Below, piece by piece: positions 39,437 to 47,353 of a DNA stretch of 64,000 bases. Source of the DNA: CADEDH01 sp965216205 (GTDB lineage Bacteria > Actinomycetota > Acidimicrobiia > Acidimicrobiales > SZUA-35); contig OZ244139.1 in NCBI GenBank assembly GCA_965216205.1, positions 4,216,001 through 4,280,000 on the forward strand, read 5' to 3'. A program made the translations under genes and the position numbers. Each line of letters begins with the position of its first letter. The first letter of the stretch is position 1. Under the pieces are notes generated by a model that was given only the letters and a program-made list of their open reading frames with translations, made no database searches and was not told where the DNA came from.

Positions 39437-42400
39437 CTACACCGGCAGTGTGACCGTGGCGGTGCGGCGGGCCGGGATCCGCTCGCCGGGGAGGATCACG
39501 CCGGTCAGGTTGAGCGGGTCGGAACCCGACACGGTGACGGTGGCGCCGGTGGGCTGGTTGCGGCGGATCGACTTCAGACCGTCGACCGCCTCGGGCAGCG
39601 CGAACTGCTCACCGCTGAACCCCTTGACGAACCGGCCACCCTTCACCAGCCCCCGGTCCTCGAGCCGGCGCAACGCCCACTGGAGGTCCCGCCAGGGGAT
39701 GGCGAGATGCTCGACCGCCACGAGGTCGTAGAAGAGGACACCCCACCGCTGGAGCAGTTGGTCGGCGACGGCCTCGACGAGCTCGTCGCGATCGGGGTCG
39801 CTGTCGGGGTCGCGGTTGGGGTCTCCCTCGACGCCGGTCGCCCCGACGGCCTCGGGCACCAGCGACCATCGACCGGCGGCGTGGGCCGTCCGAACCCCGC
39901 TGCGGCGGAGCTTCGACAGCGCTCGCGTCGGCCGCTCACGGCGGCCGCGGGAACCCGTGGTCAGGGACCGGATCGCCTCGAACCCATCGGCCGTGAACAG
40001 CCCCCGTGCCACCCCGTCCCACAGCGCCGTCTCCACGTCGGTCGGCAGGCGGCCGGTGTCGACGGCGAGCTCGGCGAGGAACCGGGCACCCTTCGCCTCG
40101 AGCACGTCGGCGATCTCGGCCACCGCGCCGGTTGCGGGCCGGGCGGCCACGGTCGAGCCACGGACCGCGGTGAGGAGCCACGGGAGATCGTCGCGGTAGA
40201 CGATGCTCACCGGTGTGGCCTTCGATGGCCCACCGCCCCGCTTGTCGGGGTCGTCGACCTGGCGCGGCGACAGCCGCAGCCACTGGACGTCGCCGTCGTG
40301 ACAGAGCCGATCGATCCATCGCTGGTCGTAGCGCTTCAGCCTCGCGCTGAGCAGGTCGGGCTCCCACGACGCCACCGCCGCCTCCCACCCCTGGAGCTGT
40401 TCGAGGACCCGCCCGAGACCGGCCGGAGTGGCCAGTTGGGTGCCGGGGGCCACGTGTTGCCACCGCACCAGGAACCGCAGGAACTGCTCGGGGGTGACCG
40501 GATCGACGGCACGCCGCCTGGTGGTACGGGACCGGGCGTGCATCCGGCTGAGGAGACGGCGAGAGCACCACTCGATGCTCGACTCGTGCCCACTCGCCCG
40601 GGCTTCGGGGGTGAAGCGGCCCTGGATGGCGCTGCCGGTCGCTTCGAGCGCCAGTAGGCCGACGGTGAGCTGGGTGGTGGGGATGCCGGTGGCGGTGCGC
40701 AACGCGTCGATCGTGGCCGGGGAGTGGAGCTCCAGGTGGCCCCGCAGCACGTCGGCCGCCACCTGCTCGGGAAACAGCTCGTCGCTCGGCTCGCCGGTCA
40801 GCAGTACCCGCACCGCGTCGGCCGACTCCGCCGCGTACCACCTCGCCGCCCGGTCGTTCCCGCTGTCGGCGAGCGCCATCGCCCGGCCGCGGCCGACCAG
40901 TTCGTCGAACAGCGGCTGCCACTCCGCTCGAGCCACGACCAGCACCGCATCCCGGAGGAGGTCGTGGAGCTCGTCGGCGGTGCGGGGATCGGGCACCAGC
41001 TCGGCCCGGACCGTCTCGATCGCCTCGGGGTGGAGAGCGCCGAGCTGGGATGGGTCGACCGGCAGGCCCCGGCGGATCGGGGCGGCGTGAGTGCGCCGCT
41101 CGGGCAGCTCGCCGTCGTCGAGGAAGGCGTAGGGCCGGGCCGTGAGGATCTCGTGTGACAGGGTCGACGGCTCGGTGGTGTCGACGCAGTGCATGCGCAC
41201 CCGCCCGTCCTCCAGCCTGTGCCACAGATCGATGAGCCCGTCGACGTCCATCCCCTCGGTCAGCGTGTCGTGCACGGTCTGGCGGACGAGCGGGTGATCC
41301 GGGATCTCGGCCGGCCCCGACACGTTCTCCTGACAGGCGGCGGCGTCGGGGAAGAGGGCGGCGAGGAGGTCGTCGCTCTCCATCCGCTGGATCGGTGGCG
41401 GGTTGCGCTTGCCGTTGCGCATCCGCAGCACCACGAGCGACCGGTTCAGGTTCCACCGCCAACGGCTCTGGAACGCCGGCTGATCGAGCACGGCCTGGGT
41501 GAGCGTCTCCCGGATGATGTCGGGTCTGAGGAAGCGCTGCACGTCGGTGAGGGGGAACGAGTGGTGGGGGCCGAGCGAGATCACCACCGCGTCGTCGGAG
41601 GCCGCGGCCTGGAGCTCGAAGTTGAAGCCCACGCAGAACTTCTTGCGGAGGGCGTAGCCCATCGCCCGGTTGATCCGCCCTCCGAGCGGGGAGTGGATGA
41701 CGAGCTGCATCCCGTCGGCGTCGTCGAAGAAGCGCTCCATCACCAGGTCGTCGGCGGTCGGCATCACGCCGAGGGTGGCCTTGCCGGTGGCGAGGTAGGC
41801 CACGATCAGGGCCGCCGCGAACCGGGGGATCCCGGTCTCGGCGACGAGCCAGTCGGTGGCGCCGGCCGGATCGTCGTCGCAGAGGAACCCGTCGACCCGG
41901 GCCCGGAGCTGCGAGACCTCCTCCGACAGCTCGACGGTTCTCGCCGGCGCCTCCCCGGTCCAGAAGGGGACGGTGGGAGGCGAATCGCCGGCGTCGACCA
42001 CCCGCACCTCGCCGCCGGTGACCTGGCGGATCCGCCACGAGTGGGTGCCGAGGAGGAAGATGTCGCCCGCCATGGACTCCATCGCCCAGTCCTCGTTGAC
42101 GGTGCCGATGAACGTCTCGTCGGGCTCGGCGATCACCCGCATGTCGTAGATCTCGGGGATGGCCCCACCGGAGGTGAGGGCCACGTAGCGGGCGCCCCGC
42201 CGGCCCCGCAGCTCACCGTTGATGCCGTCGCGGTGGACCCAGGCGGCCCGCCTGCCCCGACCGGTCATGATCCCGTCGCTGACGACGTCGAGCACGTCGT
42301 CGAACGCCCGCCGCTCGAGGGCGGCGAACGGGTGGGCCCGGCGCACGAGGGCGAACAGGTCGTCGGCCCGCCACTCCTCGGCCCCGGTCTCGGCCACGAC

Positions 42401-43795
42401 CTGCTGGGCGACGATGTCGAGCGGGGCCACCGGCGGATCGAGCGCGTCGAGCCGGCCGCCCCGCACCGCTGCCAGCAGGGCCGTGCACTCGATCAGCTCG
42501 TCGCGGGTGAGGGGGTAGAGCCGGCCCCGGGGCGTGCCGTGGCGGGTGTGGTTGGAGCGGCCGACCCGCTGGAGGAACGTGGCGATCGAGCGGGGGGAGC
42601 CGATCTGGCACACGAGCTCGACGGGCCCGACGTCGATACCCAGCTCGAGCGAGGCGGTGGCCACGAGCGCCTTCAGGTCGCCGGCCCGGAGGCGGCGCTC
42701 GACCCGATGACGGCGGTCCTTGGACAGGCTCCCGTGGTGGGCGGCGACGACGTCGTCGCCGAGGCGTTCCCCCAGTTGGTGGGCCAACCGCTCGGCCAGG
42801 CGGCGGGTGTTGACGAACACGAGGGTGGTGGTGTGGTCGGCCACGAGCCCGGCGATCTGATCGAGGATCTGACCCATCTGGGCGTGCGAGGCGACGGCTT
42901 CGAGCTCGTTGTCGGGCAGGACGAGGGCGAGGTCGAGCGAGCGCTGATGGCCACCGTCGACGACGGCGCAGTCGATCGCGCCGTCATCGTCGACCCTGGT
43001 GCCGACGAGCAGCCGGGCCACGGTCTCGATCGGTTTCTGGGTGGCCGACAACCCCACCCTGACCGGGGCGGCCCGGCACACGTGCTCCAACCGCTCGAGC
43101 GTGATCGCCAGGTGGGACCCCCGCTTGTCGCGGGCCATGGCATGGATCTCGTCGACGATGACGGTCTCCACCGAGCGCAGCACGTCCCGACTCTTGGCTG
43201 CGGTCACCAGCAGGTAGAGCGACTCCGGGGTGGTGACGACGAACGTGCGCGGCCTGCGGATCATCGCCTGCCGCTCGCTGGCCGGCGTGTCGCCCGTGCG
43301 GACCCCGATGGTGAGCTCTGGCGCGGTGAGGCCCAGCTCGGCGGCCGTGGCCGCGATCTCGGCGAGGGGACGCTCCAGGTTCTCGGCGATGTCGACCGCC
43401 AACGCCTTGAGGGGGGAGACGTACACCACCCGGGTGTCGGCCGTCGGCAGCCCGGCGGCGTGGGCCAGATAGAGGCGGTTGATGCACATGAGGAAACCGG
43501 CGAGCGTCTTGCCCGAACCGGTGGGGGCGGCGATCAACGTGTGCCGCCGCGTGGCGATGTGGGGCCAGCCCTCGAGCTGGGGCGGCGTGGGCCCGACGGG
43601 GAACCGCCGCTCGAACCAGGCGGCGACGGCGGGATGGAACCCGACCCCCGGGACGAGGTCGTGGCGGAGCGCGAGTGGAGCGAGCCGCTCGGGCTCGAAC
43701 ATGTCGCTGCCGGGGATGGCGGCGTCGAGCGTCGGCTGGTAGCCGGCGGGGGCCGGTACGCTCCGGTCCAGCGCGGGGCGCTCGGTCAGGGCCAT
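39437..43795 (-). CDS. lhr: Lhr-family ATP-dependent helicase
   Basis: This is a 1452-aa superfamily-2 helicase of the Lhr class, a 3'-5' translocase active on RNA:DNA hybrids. N-terminal core: APTGSGKT at 90-97, VVYVSPLKALAVD near 123-135, VTTPESLYLL, the box VDEIHAM near 214-220, GLSATQKPIETVA, and TLVFVNTRRLAERLA; motif VI is FLQRVGRSNHTRHGTPRG. The C-terminal ~600 residues contain the winged-helix and crosslinkase-like Lhr region and end with ARRTATVTLPV. The ATG at 43795 has TAGGTT seven bases upstream (43803-43808). A second, SOS-type promoter probably lies further upstream at 43953-43974. Length matches mycobacterial Lhr. Confidence 0.93.
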   Translation of the reverse strand: MALTERPALDRSVPAPAGYQPTLDAAIPGSDMFEPERLAPLALRHDLVPGVGFHPAVAAWFERRFPVGPTPPQLEGWPHIATRRHTLIAAPTGSGKTLAGFLMCINRLYLAHAAGLPTADTRVVYVSPLKALAVDIAENLERPLAEIAATAAELGLTAPELTIGVRTGDTPASERQAMIRRPRTFVVTTPESLYLLVTAAKSRDVLRSVETVIVDEIHAMARDKRGSHLAITLERLEHVCRAAPVRVGLSATQKPIETVARLLVGTRVDDDGAIDCAVVDGGHQRSLDLALVLPDNELEAVASHAQMGQILDQIAGLVADHTTTLVFVNTRRLAERLAHQLGERLGDDVVAAHHGSLSKDRRHRVERRLRAGDLKALVATASLELGIDVGPVELVCQIGSPRSIATFLQRVGRSNHTRHGTPRGRLYPLTRDELIECTALLAAVRGGRLDALDPPVAPLDIVAQQVVAETGAEEWRADDLFALVRRAHPFAALERRAFDDVLDVVSDGIMTGRGRRAAWVHRDGINGELRGRRGARYVALTSGGAIPEIYDMRVIAEPDETFIGTVNEDWAMESMAGDIFLLGTHSWRIRQVTGGEVRVVDAGDSPPTVPFWTGEAPARTVELSEEVSQLRARVDGFLCDDDPAGATDWLVAETGIPRFAAALIVAYLATGKATLGVMPTADDLVMERFFDDADGMQLVIHSPLGGRINRAMGYALRKKFCVGFNFELQAAASDDAVVISLGPHHSFPLTDVQRFLRPDIIRETLTQAVLDQPAFQSRWRWNLNRSLVVLRMRNGKRNPPPIQRMESDDLLAALFPDAAACQENVSGPAEIPDHPLVRQTVHDTLTEGMDVDGLIDLWHRLEDGRVRMHCVDTTEPSTLSHEILTARPYAFLDDGELPERRTHAAPIRRGLPVDPSQLGALHPEAIETVRAELVPDPRTADELHDLLRDAVLVVARAEWQPLFDELVGRGRAMALADSGNDRAARWYAAESADAVRVLLTGEPSDELFPEQVAADVLRGHLELHSPATIDALRTATGIPTTQLTVGLLALEATGSAIQGRFTPEARASGHESSIEWCSRRLLSRMHARSRTTRRRAVDPVTPEQFLRFLVRWQHVAPGTQLATPAGLGRVLEQLQGWEAAVASWEPDLLSARLKRYDQRWIDRLCHDGDVQWLRLSPRQVDDPDKRGGGPSKATPVSIVYRDDLPWLLTAVRGSTVAARPATGAVAEIADVLEAKGARFLAELAVDTGRLPTDVETALWDGVARGLFTADGFEAIRSLTTGSRGRRERPTRALSKLRRSGVRTAHAAGRWSLVPEAVGATGVEGDPNRDPDSDPDRDELVEAVADQLLQRWGVLFYDLVAVEHLAIPWRDLQWALRRLEDRGLVKGGRFVKGFSGEQFALPEAVDGLKSIRRNQPTGATVTVSGSDPLNLTGVILPGERIPARRTATVTLPV

Positions 43796-43860
43796 GCGGC
43801 TCAACCTAGCCCACCGGTATGACAGCGAGATCCGGCACCCCCGCCCGTGGAGCCCGCTGC

Positions 43861-43920
43861 AGGCCGTTTGGCACCGTCTAGCACCCTCTAGCACCGTTTG
43901 GCGCCCTTTGGCGCCGTGGC
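43861..43920. repeat. 10-bp tandem repeat upstream of lhr
   Basis: Six degenerate 10-bp units (such as GCACCGTTTG, GCACCCTCTA, GCGCCCTTTG) follow each other without spacing. The 10-bp period is about one helical turn. It lies in the 318-nt divergent spacer between lhr and the CBS gene, within the predicted leader of the SOS-type lhr transcript. Confidence 0.8.
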
Positions 43921-43952
43921 CAGGAGCCGTCGCCCCTGGCCCGGCCCCATCC

Positions 43953-43982
43953 ACTGTATCGAACATGTGTTCGATCTACAAT
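43953..43982. promoter_or_regulatory. LexA (SOS) box with outward -10 elements
   Basis: TCGAACATGTGTTCGA (43959-43974) is a perfect match to the actinobacterial SOS box TCGAAC-N4-GTTCGA. On its left, ACTGTA (43953-43958) is TACAGT toward lhr; on its right, TACAAT (43977-43982) points toward the CBS gene. LexA binding would block both. The rest of the spacer (43983-44114) holds only a 17-codon ORF (43995-44048) of doubtful meaning. Confidence 0.85.
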
Positions 43983-44114
43983 GGGCCGTAAACGATGGCG
44001 CCCATCACGATCGGCGATGGGCCGCTCCTCGGCCATGCAGAGCGGTGAGCGCCGACGATCACCGCTCGCCGCTCGTGGGACACTGGTCGGTCCACTCGTC
44101 GTGAAGGAGCACCC

Positions 44115-44552
44115 ATGCAAGTTGCCGAGATCCTGGCGAAGAAGGGCGAGAAGGTGGCCACGATCGCTCCCGACGAACCGATCGGCGCCGCGTGCGACGT
44201 GCTGCGGGAGCACGGGGTTGGTGCGCTCGTGGTGAGCAACGACGGTTCGTCGATCGAGGGGATCCTCTCCGAGCGCGACATCGTGCGGGCGCTCACCGAC
44301 GCGCCGTCGGCCGATCTGCGGCAACGCCCGTGCTCGGAGATCATGACCACCAGCGTCGTCACCTGCGGGCCGACCGATCGGACCGAGCAACTCATGTCGC
44401 TCATGACCGAGCGCCGCATCCGCCACATCCCGGTGACCATCGACGACGCCCTCGCCGGCATCGTCAGCATCGGCGACGTCGTCAAGATCCGCCTGGCGGA
44501 GCTCGAGGACGAGACCAGGGCGATGGAGGAGTACATCCAGCACGGCCGGTAG
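44115..44552 (+). CDS. Two-CBS-domain protein
   Basis: This is a 145-aa protein made of two CBS motifs (about 8-60 and 73-130): PDEPIGAACDVLREHGVGAL, then GILSERDIVRALTD; and VVTCGPTDRTEQLMSLMTER with GIVSIGDVVKIRLAEL. Such stand-alone pairs bind adenine nucleotides or NAD and regulate partners. There is no DNA-binding or channel domain. The ATG at 44115 has GTGAAGGAG nine bases upstream. It may be reached by the SOS-box promoter at 43977, though its own promoter (GACACT near 44078) is also plausible. Confidence 0.85.
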   Translation: MQVAEILAKKGEKVATIAPDEPIGAACDVLREHGVGALVVSNDGSSIEGILSERDIVRALTDAPSADLRQRPCSEIMTTSVVTCGPTDRTEQLMSLMTERRIRHIPVTIDDALAGIVSIGDVVKIRLAELEDETRAMEEYIQHGR

Positions 44553-44554
44553 CC

Positions 44555-45025
44555 TCAGGCCGGCGCTCGGCGTTCGGGTGCCGCCAGGAACTCGATCAGC
44601 TCGATGATCGTGCCGTCGGGGTCTTTCATGCACACGAACCTGGTGTGGGCCCCCATCGTCATCGGCGGTGAGAGGAACTCGACCCCGTCGCCCCGCAACC
44701 GGTCGTACTCGTCGTCGAGGTCGAAGGTCCACAGCGCGATGCGGTTGATCCCGAGTCGGGCCAGGTGCTCATACGGCGGTCGATCATCGCGCGGTTCGGA
44801 CCACTCGATCAGGTCGAGTCGCGCCTGCCGGGCATCGGAGGGGTCGAGCATCATGATCGCCGCTCGACCCGTGCAGCCGGGCATGGCGAGTCCCTCGGCC
44901 AGGTCGGCGTCGCCACCGGTCGGCAGATCGAGCACCGTCTCGAAGCCGAGATTCTCGTAGAACCGCCGGGAGACGTCCAGGTCCGAGCAGTTCACGTTCA
45001 CATGGAAGATGGCCTTGATGGTCAT
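44555..45025 (-). CDS. VOC-family glyoxalase-like protein
   Basis: This is a 156-aa vicinal-oxygen-chelate protein: AIFHVNVNCSDLDVSRRFY near 5-23 with a metal-ligand His, a Gly-rich turn, INRIALWTFDLDDEYDRL near 93-110, and FVCMKDPDGTIIELIEFL near 128-145 with the terminal Glu. It has both beta-alpha-beta-beta-beta halves, so it could form a complete metal site as a dimer. The substrate is unknown. The frame is open to 45049, but ATG 45025 fits the family start. It is convergent with the CBS gene (2-nt gap between stops). Confidence 0.82.
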   Translation of the reverse strand: MTIKAIFHVNVNCSDLDVSRRFYENLGFETVLDLPTGGDADLAEGLAMPGCTGRAAIMMLDPSDARQARLDLIEWSEPRDDRPPYEHLARLGINRIALWTFDLDDEYDRLRGDGVEFLSPPMTMGAHTRFVCMKDPDGTIIELIEFLAAPERRAPA

Positions 45026-45123
45026 CGTCCCATCGTTGCATCGCCCCATCGTCGCTGCGCGTTGCCGCCGATGGCTGGGCGCTGCCGTGACAGGCCCGCC
45101 GCCCGCGAGCGAGACTCGTCGAC

Positions 45124-46170
45124 ATGAGACTCGGTCTGTCCATCGGCTACTCAGGGGCGAAGCTCCGCATCCCCATCGACCGGATCAAGCTGGCCGAGCA
45201 CCTCGGCTACGACTCGGTCTGGACCGCGGAGGCGTACGGCTCCGACGCGATCACCCCGCTGGCGTGGATCGCGGCCCAAACCGAGCGGATCCGGCTCGGC
45301 ACCGGGATCATGCAGCTCGCCGGACGCTCGCCGGCGATGGCGGCGATGCAGGCCCAGACGGTCGACGCACTGGCCGGCGGCGGTCGGGTCATCGCCGGGC
45401 TCGGGGTGTCGGGGCCGCAGATCGTGGAGGGCTGGTACGGCGAGCCGTGGGGCAAGCCGTACTGGCGCCTGCGGGACTACATCCAGATCATGCGCAAGAT
45501 CAACCTCCGGGAGGACCCGGTCACCCACGACGGTCGGGAGTACCAGCTCCCGTTCACCGGCGAGGGGGCGATGGGGATCGGCAAGCCGCTGATGTCGATC
45601 ATGCACACGAATCGGGATCTGCCGATCTGGCTCGGCTCGGGGTCGGAGGCCACGGTGAAGCTCACCGCCGAGCTGTGCGACGGGTGGCTCCCGATGCACT
45701 TCGTGCCCGGCCGCATGGACCACTACCGACCGTGGATCGAGGAGGGCTTCCGCCGAGCAGGGAACGGCAAGTCGTGGAAGGACCTCGAGATCATGGGCCG
45801 GGGACCGGTGTTCATCACCGACGACGTCAAGGCCGCTCTCGATCGAGTCAAGCCGGGGATCGCGCTCTACGCCGGGGGCATGGGCCACAAGGACCTCAAC
45901 TTCCACAACCAGCACATGGTCCAGCGGGGCTACCCCGACGTGGCCGAGCGGGTCCAGGAGCTGTTCCTCGCCGGCCGCAAGCAGGAGGCGATCGCTGCCA
46001 TCCCCGACGAGTACGTCGACGAGGCCGGCCTCTACGGCTCGGTCGAACGGATCGAGCAGCGGTGGGCCGCCTGGGCCGACTCGGGCATCACGTCGTTCAC
46101 CGTCAACACCGACCAGGAGGAAGCCATCGAACTGATGGCCGACCTCGCCGGCACCCGCTCCTCGACCTGA
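45124..46170 (+). CDS. LLM-class F420-dependent oxidoreductase
   Basis: This is a 348-aa luciferase-like TIM-barrel oxidoreductase of the probable F420-dependent type: RLGLSIGYSGAKLRIP near 2-17, LGYDSVWTAEAYGSDAITPL near 28-47, IRLGTGIMQLAGRSP near 57-71, VIAGLGVSGPQIVEGWYGEPW near 89-109, and PIWLGSGSEATVKLTAELCDGW near 177-198. It resembles mycobacterial F420 enzymes of the TIGR03559 class; the substrate is unknown. The ATG at 45124 has GAGACT seven bases upstream (45111-45116), a slight variant of the local leaderless box. Confidence 0.85.
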   Translation: MRLGLSIGYSGAKLRIPIDRIKLAEHLGYDSVWTAEAYGSDAITPLAWIAAQTERIRLGTGIMQLAGRSPAMAAMQAQTVDALAGGGRVIAGLGVSGPQIVEGWYGEPWGKPYWRLRDYIQIMRKINLREDPVTHDGREYQLPFTGEGAMGIGKPLMSIMHTNRDLPIWLGSGSEATVKLTAELCDGWLPMHFVPGRMDHYRPWIEEGFRRAGNGKSWKDLEIMGRGPVFITDDVKAALDRVKPGIALYAGGMGHKDLNFHNQHMVQRGYPDVAERVQELFLAGRKQEAIAAIPDEYVDEAGLYGSVERIEQRWAAWADSGITSFTVNTDQEEAIELMADLAGTRSST

Positions 46171-46202
46171 CCCCCACCCGTCGACCTGACTCCCCGGACA
46201 AC

Positions 46203-46302
46203 GTGGCGCGAAACCGGAACACCAGCCGGAAAGTGGCGCGAAACCGGAGATAGTCCGCAGTCGCGCCACTTCCGTGCCCGTAGTCCGGAGTTGCGCCACT
46301 TC
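46203..46302. repeat. Cluster of four GTGGCGCGA/GCGCCAC arms
   Basis: GTGGCGCGAAACCGGA occurs twice (46203-46218, 46233-46248), followed by two inverted arms ending GCGCCACTTC (46252-46273, 46282-46302). The inner pair AAGTGGCGCGA/TCGCGCCACTT (46231-46241, 46261-46271) is a perfect 11-bp inverted repeat with a 19-nt loop. The cluster fills most of the convergent LLM/AbiEi spacer. It could act as a bidirectional terminator or a repeated element. Confidence 0.8.
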
Positions 46303-46332
46303 GGGCGCCGGCCATGGAGGCGTGCTGCACCG

Positions 46333-47295
46333 TCAGGTGCGCAGGCCGCGACGAACGAGCGCCTCACGTACCACGCCAACGAAGTAGGAGCGATCCTGAT
46401 ACTGCTCCCAGGTGATCCGGACGACCGTCATCCCGAGACCGGCGAGTCGGGCGTCGCGGCGGCGGTCGCGAGCGAACGCTCGATCGTCGAAGTGGTACCG
46501 CCTACTGTCCAGCTCGACGACCAGCCCGTACCCAGGCCACGCGAGATCGACCTGAGCGATCCTCTGCCCGCGACCGTCCCGAACGACGTGCTCCAGCTCG
46601 GGTTCGGGGAGGCCAGCGTGCACGAGAGCATCGGCCGCCCACTGGCTCCAATCGCTCATGGCGACGATCGAGCCGTCGACCGCGTCGAGCGCAGCCCGGA
46701 TCGCGGCCGTGCCCTTGCGGCGCTTTGGCTCGCGCTCGAATGACGCAGTCAGCTGTCCGTGGCTCGTGAGGCGACGACGAACCGCCTCGTTGAAGCAGCG
46801 AGCGAACGGTTCGGTGCCGTGCTCGGCAGCGATGTCGAGCAGGGTGCGGTCGACCGGGAGGCAAGGAATGCCGTCGATCATCACCCACGTGCCCCGGTCG
46901 AGCGATGCGCATCGGTAGAACCGATGGGCAAACTCAGGTGCACGGCGAGACCTCCCTGGGCCGCTCGCCTCGGCGTACCCGGGCGAGAGCTCCGCCGGTC
47001 GGCCGAGGCCGGTGAGAATGCCGGCGCTGAGATGGCTGGCGGCAGAACGCGTCTCGATCGTGAGTCGGTAGCGCTTGCTCTTCCAGTTGGTCGACTGACC
47101 CGGCAACCGGTACAGGCCATACGACACCGAGGCGAGGGCTCCGGTCGCGGCGAGATGATCGATCCGGTGTCGGCTGAAGCCGAGCCGGCGTAGTCGCTCC
47201 ACCGTCAGGTAGCCGTAGGTGGCCGAAGCTGCATCGACGAGCCGACCCCAACGCTCGGCCCGCTCGCCGGACCCCGACCGACCCGCACCACCCAC
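46333..47295 (-). CDS. AbiEi-type wHTH plus DUF559 (Vsr/PD-(D/E)XK-like) protein
   Basis: This is a 320-aa protein. N-terminus: a winged-helix like the AbiEi antitoxin domain (YGYLTVERLRRLGFSRHRI near 27-45, then GALASVSYGLYRLPG near 52-66). C-terminus: a DUF559 nuclease-like domain with QVDLAWPGYGLVVELDSRRY near 251-270 and ARDRRRDARLAGLGMTVVRI, matching the D...E-x-D/K core of Vsr-like folds. The combination is common in actinobacteria; no AbiEii toxin is adjacent, so a toxin-antitoxin role is unproven. The GTG at 47295 has TACGCT seven bases upstream (47303-47308). Confidence 0.82.
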   Translation of the reverse strand: MGGAGRSGSGERAERWGRLVDAASATYGYLTVERLRRLGFSRHRIDHLAATGALASVSYGLYRLPGQSTNWKSKRYRLTIETRSAASHLSAGILTGLGRPAELSPGYAEASGPGRSRRAPEFAHRFYRCASLDRGTWVMIDGIPCLPVDRTLLDIAAEHGTEPFARCFNEAVRRRLTSHGQLTASFEREPKRRKGTAAIRAALDAVDGSIVAMSDWSQWAADALVHAGLPEPELEHVVRDGRGQRIAQVDLAWPGYGLVVELDSRRYHFDDRAFARDRRRDARLAGLGMTVVRITWEQYQDRSYFVGVVREALVRRGLRT

Positions 47296-47353
47296 CGACC
47301 AGAGCGTAGCGAGGTCAGCGGAATCTACAATCCTCGAACGGAATCAACCGTAC

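Noticed and set aside
43981..44235. An 84-aa plus-strand ORF starting at the SOS-box promoter
   Set aside because: It is Arg-rich, overlaps the CBS gene out of frame, and has no motif; only the promoter is kept.
46333..47295. A full AbiE toxin-antitoxin pair
   Set aside because: Only the AbiEi-like winged helix is present; no nucleotidyltransferase (AbiEii) gene is adjacent.
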